Part shown: piece by piece, positions 7,161 to 13,298 of the stretch | Numbering within the stretch: position 1 is the first letter of the stretch | Layout: every line of letters begins with the position of its first letter | From: Comamonadaceae bacterium | Lineage (GTDB): Bacteria > Pseudomonadota > Gammaproteobacteria > Burkholderiales > Burkholderiaceae | Direction of reading: 5' to 3' | Length of the DNA stretch: 13,298 nt | Assembly: GCA_947484245.1 (NCBI GenBank) | Contig: CANKOT010000065.1 | Span: 1-13,298, forward strand | Notes under the pieces: model-generated | The model's database searches: none | What the model saw: the letters and a program-made list of their open reading frames with translations, nothing else | Told to the model about the DNA's origin: nothing | Program-made: the position numbers and the translations under genes

Positions 7161-8234
7161 ATGATCAAACGTCGCTCACTTTTAAAGTCAGGTGCTGCAG
7201 CCGCCATCGCAGCGCCAGCCCTGACTGGTTTCGCCCAACAAACCGTCACATTGAAGTTTCACACTTTCATGGCCCCACAGTCCAATGTGTGGCTCAACAT
7301 GCACAAAGCATGGATGAACAAAGTGGAGAAAGACTCAGGCGGCCGAATCAAATTTGAAGCCTATCCTGCCATGCAGCTTGGTGGTACGCCTGTTCAGTTG
7401 TATGACCAAGCTCGCGATGGCGTGGTCGACATCGTTTGGACATTGCCAGGCAACACCGCAGGTCGATTCCCGCGCATTGAAGTGTTTGAACTGCCGTTCA
7501 TGATGACCAATGCAGAAGCCGCATCCAAGGCTTATTGGGAATATGTGCAAACCATGGCACCCGATGAATTCAAAGAAACCCAATTAATTGCTTTGCATGT
7601 TCACGGCCCAGGCGCTATTCACACTGTCGACAAACCCGTCAAAAGTGTGGCTGATTTAAGAGGCTTGAAAATACGAGCCCCAACCCGTCAAGTGACTAAA
7701 TTGATGGGCGCATTGGGCGCCATCCCCGTTGGCATGCCATTGCCCGGCATTCCAGATGCCTTGTCCAAAGGAACCATCAACGGCGCCGTCATTCCTTGGG
7801 AGGTTGTGCCCGCGGTCAAGGTCAACGAGCTCACCAAGTTCCACGCCGAGTTTGACCCTGCCGGTGGTTGCCTGTACACCACCACCTTTGTCATGACCAT
7901 GAACAAAGCCAAATACAACTCTCTGCCACCCGATTTGAAAAAAATCATTGATGACAACAGTGGCATCGAAACATCTGGCTGGTTGGGCAAAGTTCAACAA
8001 GATGGCGATGTGCCTGGCCGCAAAACAGCCAGCGATCGCAACAACACCATTTTCACAGTGGGCCCCGTTGAGGCACAAGATTTTCGCCGCAAGTCACGCG
8101 CCCTGGAAATTGAATGGGTTGAAGACATGAATAAACGCGGCCATGACGGTCGCAAATTGCTAGATACGGCTCGTTCACTGATCGAAAAGCACTCCAAAGC
8201 ACCAGCCGCCAAAGCACCTGCGAAGAAGGCTTGA
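7161..8234 (+). CDS. TRAP transporter substrate-binding protein (DctP-like), probable Tat export
   Basis: The 357-residue periplasmic receptor starts KRRSLLKSG followed by an Ala-rich hydrophobic stretch and TGFA (22-25), fitting a Tat-type signal with cleavage after A25. Binding-protein signatures follow: LKFHTF near the mature start, GGRIKFEAYPAMQLG, VDIVWTLPG, and GLKIRAPTRQVTKLMGALGA. The arginine in IRAP is the usual ligand carboxylate-binding residue, so an organic acid ligand is likely. The aromatic-rich loop PFMM and PWEVVPAVKV also fit the DctP family. The C-terminus is an unusual K/A/P-rich tail (SKAPAAKAPAKKA). ATG 7161 has GGAGA at 7151-7155. Its stop overlaps the start of the NUDIX gene. 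The actual ligand is unknown. Confidence 0.94.
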   Translation: MIKRRSLLKSGAAAAIAAPALTGFAQQTVTLKFHTFMAPQSNVWLNMHKAWMNKVEKDSGGRIKFEAYPAMQLGGTPVQLYDQARDGVVDIVWTLPGNTAGRFPRIEVFELPFMMTNAEAASKAYWEYVQTMAPDEFKETQLIALHVHGPGAIHTVDKPVKSVADLRGLKIRAPTRQVTKLMGALGAIPVGMPLPGIPDALSKGTINGAVIPWEVVPAVKVNELTKFHAEFDPAGGCLYTTTFVMTMNKAKYNSLPPDLKKIIDDNSGIETSGWLGKVQQDGDVPGRKTASDRNNTIFTVGPVEAQDFRRKSRALEIEWVEDMNKRGHDGRKLLDTARSLIEKHSKAPAAKAPAKKA

Positions 8235-8782
8235 TCTATCAACGCCAATTGATCAAACACTGCCGAGCCTGTGGCTCGGCGGTTTTGTATCGCCTTCCCG
8301 ATGATGGGGACACCAAGCAGCGCGCCATTTGCACCGCTTGTCACTTGGTGCATTACGAGAACCCTCTCAATGTCGTTGGCACAGTTCCTTACCTGGGCCA
8401 TAAAGTTTTGCTATGCAGGCGCAATATTGAGCCTCGAAAAGGCAAATGGACATTGCCTGCTGGCTTCATGGAGCTGGGCGAAACCACTTCGCAGGGCGCT
8501 GCGCGCGAAACCTCCGAAGAAGCTGGTGCACAATTCAAAATGGGCTCACTCTTCACAGTCATGAGTGTGCCGCGCGTCGGCCAAGTTCATCTGTATTTCT
8601 TGGCGGAATTAGACAACGAAAACTTCGAACCCGGCTTTGAAACTCAAGAAGCCCGAATGTTTGCCGAAGATGAAATTCCATGGAGCGAATTGGCTTTCAG
8701 AACCGTTCAAGAAACTTTGCAACATTATTTCGCAGACAAAAAAGCGGGGACTTTTGGGGTCCATACTCTGACGATTGATTGA
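8231..8782 (+). CDS. NUDIX hydrolase with N-terminal zinc ribbon
   Basis: The 183-residue protein joins a small zinc ribbon (C11, C14, C34, C37) with a NUDIX domain. The NUDIX box runs from G78 to A100 and matches the pattern G-x5-E-x7-RE-U-x-EE-x-G-U exactly, with R92, E93, E96, E97 and G99. These enzymes hydrolyse nucleoside diphosphates linked to another moiety (for example ADP-ribose or NAD-related compounds); the substrate here is unknown. TTG 8231 overlaps the dctP-like stop (TTGA). An alternative in-frame TTG at 8249 still keeps the zinc ribbon. Neither start has a good ribosome site. The 43-nt gap to the dnaG start suggests co-transcription. The first codons form a strong hairpin, listed separately. 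Confidence 0.88.
   Translation: MIYQRQLIKHCRACGSAVLYRLPDDGDTKQRAICTACHLVHYENPLNVVGTVPYLGHKVLLCRRNIEPRKGKWTLPAGFMELGETTSQGAARETSEEAGAQFKMGSLFTVMSVPRVGQVHLYFLAELDNENFEPGFETQEARMFAEDEIPWSELAFRTVQETLQHYFADKKAGTFGVHTLTID
8259..8288 (+). terminator. Terminator-like hairpin inside the NUDIX 5' coding region
   Basis: GCCGAGCC (8262-8269) pairs perfectly with GGCTCGGC (8273-8280) around TGT. ACT (8259-8261) extends the stem against GGT (8281-8283) with one wobble. TTTTGT follows. It looks like an intrinsic terminator for the upstream TRAP operon, but it lies in frame within codons for H10-V18, including two zinc-ligand cysteines. Function as a terminator is an inference from structure only; a chance product of the coding sequence is possible. 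Confidence 0.45.
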
Positions 8783-8825
8783 CTTTTTTGTCCATTGAAG
8801 CCCGAACTTGGGCGAAAATACGGAC

Positions 8826-10853
8826 GTGGCCATTCCTCAGTCTTTTATTCAAGAACTTCTCTCCCGCATTGATGTGGTGGAGGTTGTGGGCCGCTATGTC
8901 CAATTGAAAAAAGGTGGCGCTAACTTGATGGGGCTTTGCCCCTTTCATGGCGAAAAATCCCCCAGCTTTACAGTCAGTCCCACCAAACAATTTTTTCACT
9001 GTTTTGGCTGCGGCAAAAATGGCAATGCCCTTGGATTTCTCATGGACCATGCGGGCATGACCTTCATTGAAGCCGTGAAAGATTTGGCACAACAAACGGG
9101 CATGACGGTTCCCGAAGACGATCTCTCACCTCAAGACAAAGCAAAAGCTGCCGCTCAAAAACAAAAGCAAACCAGCTTGAGCGACATGTTGGAAAAAGCG
9201 GCCAGCGCTTATCAACAACAACTCAAAATTGCACCCAATGCAGTGGCTTATTTGAAGGGGCGTGGCTTGTCGGGGCAAATTGCAAAACGATTTGGCTTGG
9301 GTTATTCACCAGAAGGCTGGCGCAGTTTGGCCAGCGTATATCCCGACTACGATGATCCACTTTTGGCTGAGAGTGGTTTGGTGATTGTCAACGAAGAAGA
9401 TGGCAAACGATACGATCGGTTCAGAGACCGTGTGATGTTTCCAATTCGAAACATCAAAGGTGAGTGCATTGGTTTTGGGGGGCGTGTGATGGGGGACGGC
9501 ACCCCCAAATACTTAAACTCGCCAGAGACGCCCGTCTTTCACAAAGGACGCGAGCTTTATGGTTTGTTTGAAGCGCGCGAAAGCATTCACAGCACAGGCT
9601 ATGTGTTGGTCACTGAGGGCTACATGGACGTCGTGGCTTTGGCGCAATGGGGCTTTCCCAATGCAGTTGCAACGCTTGGCACCGCTTGTACGCCAGACCA
9701 TGTTCAAAAGCTATTCCGGTTTACAGATTCCGTCGTCTTTGGTTTTGACGGCGATGCAGCTGGCCGCAGGGCCGCTAGAAAAGCTCTTGAAGGCGCTCTA
9801 ATTTATGCAACCGATGTTCGAAGCATCAAATTTTTGTTCTTACCGCAAGAGCACGACCCCGACAGTTACATCCGAGAAAAAGGCTCAGAGGCCTTTTCGG
9901 TTGCCGTCGCCAATGCAACGCCTCTGTCTAAGTTTTTAATTGAAGTCGCCTCAGAAGGATGCGATTTGAATTCAGCAGAAGGAAGAGCACGTCTTTCTAG
10001 CAACGCCAGCCCACTTTGGCGCGCCCTTCCAGATGGCGCTTTAAAGCGTCAACTTCTTTCAGAATTGGCGCAAATGATTCAGCTTGACGCTTCAGAGTTG
10101 GCTGGACTTTGGCTTCAACAAGCAGAAGCGGCTGCCTCACGCCTTGCCCCAAGAGGCTCAGCGACCACAGGGCAAACAAGCGGCGCCAATGCAATTTCAT
10201 CTAGCGCAAGCAAGCCCTTTCCTTCAACTTTTGACCCAGAAGGTATGCCCTCGCCCTTTGAACCGCCCAAAGGCCAAGGCTTTCAAAAAACCTCCCGCGC
10301 ACGTCCTGATGGCAAAACTTGGCAGAAGAATTCCAATGGCAAATGGCGGCTCGTGGGCCCTGGCGATGCCACTCAAGCTTCAAACCTTGGGCCTAGAGTC
10401 CAGCCAGCCAGCAGAGCAGACCACGCGGTGAGGCTTGTTCTCACCAACATGGCTCTGTGGGATGGCTTATCTGCCGAAGACCATTCACTCTTGTCCCATT
10501 TACCGGACCAGCATGGCGAAATCATGCGTTGGCTTGAAAGTCAATTTCTTGATCACGGGCCCCTGGCTTGGGGGACTTTACAAACTGAGTTAAAAAAGCT
10601 TCCCTTTTACAACTTGGCTGACAAGTTGATGGGCTCCCACACCCCCAGCCAACCGGAGGAACAACTCGACATAGAGCCTGGAGAAGCTGACAAAGAATTG
10701 CGTTTGCTTCTCAATCTGATGCTGATCGATCAGCTTAAAGAGCTTGAAACAATAGCCCTGCTGAATGCTGAAAGTTCGCAAAACCCCGAGGCTTTTCAGA
10801 AGTGGCGGGAAATCCATCAGCGACGCAGAACCCTCATGAGCGCTCAAATTTAG
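8826..10853 (+). CDS. dnaG: DNA primase
   Basis: The 675-residue primase makes RNA primers for replication. The CHC2 zinc finger has C38, H41, C59 and C62 (CPFH ... HCFGCG). The TOPRIM catalytic core shows EGYMDVVAL with E264, and FGFDGDAAG with D308 and D310, which bind catalytic metal. The C-terminal helicase-binding domain occupies about residues 535-675. A Pro/Gly/Ser-rich segment of about 90 residues (440-530) separates it from the RNA polymerase domain; the equivalent linker in E. coli is much shorter. GTG 8826 gives the family N-terminus (M)AIPQSFIQ; a TTG at 8808 would add six residues and has a weak GAAG upstream. rpoD follows, as in the macromolecular synthesis operon, but rpsU is absent upstream. 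Confidence 0.97.
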   Translation: MAIPQSFIQELLSRIDVVEVVGRYVQLKKGGANLMGLCPFHGEKSPSFTVSPTKQFFHCFGCGKNGNALGFLMDHAGMTFIEAVKDLAQQTGMTVPEDDLSPQDKAKAAAQKQKQTSLSDMLEKAASAYQQQLKIAPNAVAYLKGRGLSGQIAKRFGLGYSPEGWRSLASVYPDYDDPLLAESGLVIVNEEDGKRYDRFRDRVMFPIRNIKGECIGFGGRVMGDGTPKYLNSPETPVFHKGRELYGLFEARESIHSTGYVLVTEGYMDVVALAQWGFPNAVATLGTACTPDHVQKLFRFTDSVVFGFDGDAAGRRAARKALEGALIYATDVRSIKFLFLPQEHDPDSYIREKGSEAFSVAVANATPLSKFLIEVASEGCDLNSAEGRARLSSNASPLWRALPDGALKRQLLSELAQMIQLDASELAGLWLQQAEAAASRLAPRGSATTGQTSGANAISSSASKPFPSTFDPEGMPSPFEPPKGQGFQKTSRARPDGKTWQKNSNGKWRLVGPGDATQASNLGPRVQPASRADHAVRLVLTNMALWDGLSAEDHSLLSHLPDQHGEIMRWLESQFLDHGPLAWGTLQTELKKLPFYNLADKLMGSHTPSQPEEQLDIEPGEADKELRLLLNLMLIDQLKELETIALLNAESSQNPEAFQKWREIHQRRRTLMSAQI

Positions 10854-10881
10854 TGGCTTTTGGCCCTTGTTTGGGTATAAT
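10854..10881 (+). promoter_or_regulatory. Putative rpoD promoter at the end of dnaG
   Basis: A perfect TATAAT lies at 10876-10881, with TG at 10872-10873 giving a near-extended -10. The -35 region, about 10854-10859 (TGGCTT), is weak. The element overlaps the dnaG stop region, so rpoD probably has its own transcript starting near 10888 in addition to read-through from dnaG. Confidence 0.6.
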
Positions 10882-10887
10882 CCACTT

Positions 10888-11124
10888 TTAAGGCAAGAGC
10901 GACAGCAGCACCTCCGGACCCGGCCACCGCCACAGCGCATCTCCCTCCATGGGAAGGCCCACCTACCGCAAGGACTGCATTCCAAATGTTCGCCCACACA
11001 TCTTGCCTATAAGACCTTGTAAATCTAGCCACCTGCCCTCAGGTGCTTATTTGCATTTCCTCTCGCGCCAGAAGTTTGTGGCGCAGCGTTTGTTTCCATT
11101 CAGTTTGAAGTATTGAGGTCCATC
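10888..11124 (+). other. Structured 5' leader of rpoD
   Basis: No convincing gene lies in this stretch. It contains two short perfect hairpins: CACCTG/CAGGTG (11030-11045, four-base loop, then a U-rich run) and GCGCCA/TGGCGC (11065-11084, eight-base loop, then GCGTTTGTTT). The rpoD Shine-Dalgarno GAGG is at 11115-11118. ACCTC at 10910-10914 and CCTC at 10944-10947 and 11059-11062 are complementary to that site, so alternative pairing that hides it is conceivable. A 55-codon ORF (10949-11116) ends within the Shine-Dalgarno but has no ribosome site and uses rare AGG, ATA and AGA codons. Confidence 0.45.
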
Positions 11125-11676
11125 ATGCCCGCTCAAAAGCCGAAGAAGCCCGTTAAAGCACAAGTTAAATCTGGCGCAAAAAAACCTGTCAAACCTGTTG
11201 CAAAGCCAGCCAAGCAGGCCAGCAAGTCTGTGGCTAAACCAGTTTCTAAACCAGTTTCTAAAGCAGCCACTAAATCTGCCCATAAACCTGCCCCAAAAGC
11301 AACAACCAAAACAAGTCCGGTGAAAGCCAAAGCTCCAGTCAAATCACCTGCCAAAACACAGGTCAAATCACCTGCCAAATCGCCCGTCAAAGCCGCTCCT
11401 AAAACAGTGGTCAAGACAGCCGCTAAACCAGTTGCCAAACCAGTTTCTAAATCAGTTGCCAAGCCCGCAGCCAAGGCAGTCACACCGGCCAAGAAAGCCA
11501 GTTCAGTGCCCGCAAGTCAAAAAACAAACCCCGTCAAGGCCCCATCTAAATCTCCCATGAAGGGAGCAAAACCTGTAGCGCCAAAGGCCAAAGCAAAAGT
11601 AATTGCTAAACCTGTTGCCAAACCCGTGGCAAAAGCGGTAGTCCAACCAGTTGCAAAAGTCATTGTCAAAGCGACC
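11125..11676 (+). repeat. Lys/Pro/Ala/Val low-complexity repeats coding for the RpoD N-terminus
   Basis: The DNA has many near-repeats of AAACCAGTTTCTAAACCAG type (for example 11236-11265 and 11425-11460), encoding [13 protein letters not shown] units with lysine about every four residues. Residues 1-184 contain no Asp, Glu, Phe, Tyr, Trp or Cys. The reading frame stays intact through the whole stretch, so the repeats are translated. Such tracts tend to vary in length between strains by slippage or recombination. Confidence 0.85.
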
Positions 11677-13298
11677 GACAAAAAGGCCTCCAAGAAAGAA
11701 GAGAAAGCTTCCACCAAGATCAAGATTGACACTTCTGCAGGGGTCAAAGTTCCAGCTGTCAAACCAGACAAAACAAGCGCTCCCGAAACAGATGCGAAAA
11801 CAACTGGTGCCAAGCGCGGCCGTAAACCCAAAGCAGACGCTTTGCCAATTGACGCAGATTTGAGCGACATCGAAGACGACTTGGTCGGTGAACCGGTTGC
11901 TGAGTCTGCGGAGAAAGTCAAACCACTTCGCATGAAGATCAGCAAGGCCAAAGAACGTGCCTTGATGAAAGAATTTGGTTTGGACGAAACTGTTTTGTCC
12001 GAAGAAGACATGGCCAAACGCCGCCAACGCCTGAAGGCGCTGATTAAATTGGGCAAGACACGTGGCTACCTAACTCACGGCGAAATATCTGACCACTTGC
12101 CAGACAAGTTGGTTGATGCTGAAACCCTGGAAGTGGTGATTGCCACTCTGAATGATTTGGGTGTGGCTGTATACGAGCAAACGCCTGATGCAGAATCCCT
12201 GATCATTACTGACAACGCGCCCACAGGCTCTACAGAAGAAGAAGCCGAAGAAGCTGCTGAAGCTGCACTGTCCACGGTTGACAGCGAATTTGGCCGCACC
12301 ACAGACCCTGTTCGCATGTACATGCGCGAAATGGGAACCGTTGAGTTGCTCACCCGAGAAGGCGAAATCGAAATCGCCAAGCGCATTGAAGGTGGCTTGA
12401 TGGACATGATGACGGCCATCAGCGCCTCTCCTGCCACCATTGCTGAAATTCTGCGTCTTGCAGGTGAAATTCGCGATGGCAAAGTGGTTATTTCCACTGT
12501 GGTCGACGGCTTTTCCAACATCAATGAGGCCGACGACTATGTGGCCGAAGAAGACTTCGACGAATTTGACGAGTCAGACGATGACGATGGCAAAGGTGGC
12601 TCTAAAGCGCTCACCAAAAAATTGGAAGAACTGAAAAATCAAGCGCTAGAGCGCTTTGATCGAATTACAGAACTCTTTGAAAAAGTTCACAAAATCTCTG
12701 CCAAAGAAGGCTGGGGCACCCCCGCTTACCTCAAGGCTCAGAAGGAATTGTCAGAAGAATTGATGACCATTCGCTTCACAGCCAAGACCATTGAGAAGCT
12801 GTGCGACATGGTGCGTGGTCACGTTGACGATGTGCGCAAGAAGGAACGTGAGTTGCGTCGCATTATTGTGGACAAATGTGGCTACCCTCAAGATCAGTTT
12901 GTTGCTGAGTTCAGTGGCCGCGACAAAAACAATCAGCGCATTGCCTCTCATTTGCTCAATCAAAAGTGGATTGAGAAACAATCAGCTGCAGGCAAACCGT
13001 GGAGTGTGGTGATGGGCCGAAACATTCCGCCAGTCCAAGACTTGCAGCAGAAACTCACCGATTTGCAAACTCGCGTGGTGGTGCCTTTGGATGAACTCAA
13101 AGACATCAACAAACGCATGAATGCGGGAGAGCGCTCATCACGCCACGCCAAGAAAGAGATGATCGAAGCCAACTTGCGTTTGGTCATTTCAATTGCCAAA
13201 AAATACACCAACCGTGGTTTGCAGTTCCTCGATTTGATTCAAGAAGGCAACATCGGTTTGATGAAGGCCGTGGACAAGTTCGAATACCGCCGTGGTTA
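11125..13298 (+). CDS. rpoD: RNA polymerase sigma-70 housekeeping factor (3' end cut by window)
   Basis: This is the primary sigma factor that directs RNA polymerase to housekeeping promoters. 724 complete codons are visible and the frame is still open at the edge. Region 1.1 covers about 300-360 ([20 protein letters not shown]). Region 1.2 follows ([19 protein letters not shown], 392-410). The non-conserved region includes an acidic patch E475-D488. Region 2 begins at [18 protein letters not shown] (683-700) and continues through [19 protein letters not shown]; the -10 binding segments and regions 3 and 4 are outside the window. Residues 1-290 are an extra N-terminal extension relative to E. 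coli, with a Lys/Pro/Ala-rich part and an AT-hook-like KRGRKPK (230-236). ATG 11125 has GAGG at 11115-11118. It follows dnaG and may have its own promoter. Confidence 0.97.
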   Translation, partial: MPAQKPKKPVKAQVKSGAKKPVKPVAKPAKQASKSVAKPVSKPVSKAATKSAHKPAPKATTKTSPVKAKAPVKSPAKTQVKSPAKSPVKAAPKTVVKTAAKPVAKPVSKSVAKPAAKAVTPAKKASSVPASQKTNPVKAPSKSPMKGAKPVAPKAKAKVIAKPVAKPVAKAVVQPVAKVIVKATDKKASKKEEKASTKIKIDTSAGVKVPAVKPDKTSAPETDAKTTGAKRGRKPKADALPIDADLSDIEDDLVGEPVAESAEKVKPLRMKISKAKERALMKEFGLDETVLSEEDMAKRRQRLKALIKLGKTRGYLTHGEISDHLPDKLVDAETLEVVIATLNDLGVAVYEQTPDAESLIITDNAPTGSTEEEAEEAAEAALSTVDSEFGRTTDPVRMYMREMGTVELLTREGEIEIAKRIEGGLMDMMTAISASPATIAEILRLAGEIRDGKVVISTVVDGFSNINEADDYVAEEDFDEFDESDDDDGKGGSKALTKKLEELKNQALERFDRITELFEKVHKISAKEGWGTPAYLKAQKELSEELMTIRFTAKTIEKLCDMVRGHVDDVRKKERELRRIIVDKCGYPQDQFVAEFSGRDKNNQRIASHLLNQKWIEKQSAAGKPWSVVMGRNIPPVQDLQQKLTDLQTRVVVPLDELKDINKRMNAGERSSRHAKKEMIEANLRLVISIAKKYTNRGLQFLDLIQEGNIGLMKAVDKFEYRRG

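Noticed and set aside
7656..8078. Antisense ORF of 140 codons within the binding protein gene
   Set aside because: Shadow frame of a strongly conserved TRAP receptor.
8800..8813. Inverted repeat GCCC/GGGC at the dnaG start
   Set aside because: Four to five base pairs with no U-tract; not distinguishable from chance.
10854..10881. Possible sigma-54 promoter (TGGC/TTG elements) before rpoD
   Set aside because: The spacing and the missing GC at -12 do not fit the -24/-12 consensus; the perfect TATAAT explains the region better.
11133..11492. Antisense ORF of 119 codons (rich in L, A, G, T) opposite the rpoD repeat tract
   Set aside because: It is the reverse complement of Lys/Ala/Pro/Val codons, which yields an open hydrophobic frame by composition; no ribosome site and no recognisable fold.
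11503..12056. Two overlapping antisense ORFs of 174 and 179 codons opposite rpoD
   Set aside because: They overlap each other in different frames and lie fully inside a conserved coding gene; their Phe/Cys- or Ala/Ser-rich makeup is a by-product of the sense strand.

Overview
The window looks like a chromosomal stretch of a betaproteobacterium, most likely Burkholderiales/Comamonadaceae (Rhodoferax/Limnohabitans/Polaromonas-like). This rests on the RpoD sequence with its long Lys/Ala/Pro-rich N-terminus, the type B ribosomal protein L31, the style of the DnaG N-terminus and the TRAP transporter-rich content. Base composition looks moderate and even, with no sign of a mobile island, integrase, tRNA or CRISPR array. 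The family assignment is recognition from memory, not a database result.

Layout. (1) 15-275 is rpmE2 (L31 type B), closed by a strong intrinsic terminator at 308-343. (2) 407-3528 is a two-gene unit: a GT-C/ArnT-like polytopic membrane protein, then a MATE-family exporter. (3) 3631-3930 is a small ABM-fold monooxygenase-like protein. It is convergent with a MarR-family regulator (3987-4430, minus strand). (4) The MarR gene is divergent from a catabolic/transport operon at 4529-8234: a fumarylacetoacetate-hydrolase-family enzyme and the three parts of a TRAP transporter (small DctQ-like, large DctM-like, periplasmic DctP-like). The 98-base divergent gap holds a plausible promoter with a perfect 14-base palindrome across its -10 element, a classic MarR operator arrangement. 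(5) A zinc-ribbon NUDIX hydrolase (8231-8782) overlaps the end of the TRAP operon. Its first codons form a terminator-like hairpin. (6) dnaG (8826-10853) and rpoD (11125 to the window edge) form the core of the macromolecular synthesis operon. rpsU is not next to them; the NUDIX gene stands in its place.

How the genes may work together. The MarR/FAH/TRAP block reads as uptake of an organic (probably carboxylic or aromatic-derived) acid, coupled to hydrolytic cleavage of an acylpyruvate-type intermediate under MarR control. The substrate cannot be read from the sequence. dnaG-rpoD links replication priming to the housekeeping sigma factor, and a strong -10 element at the end of dnaG suggests rpoD also has its own promoter and a leader of about 235 nt.

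Most unusual features. RpoD carries roughly 290 extra residues ahead of region 1.1. The first 184 contain no acidic or aromatic residue and have lysine about every fourth position, like a histone-H1 or AlgP tail, followed by an AT-hook-like KRGRKPK. The rpoD leader has hairpins and sequences complementary to its own Shine-Dalgarno. A terminator-like hairpin lies inside the NUDIX coding start. I found no clear evidence of a wholly new multi-gene system; these are the points worth a second look.
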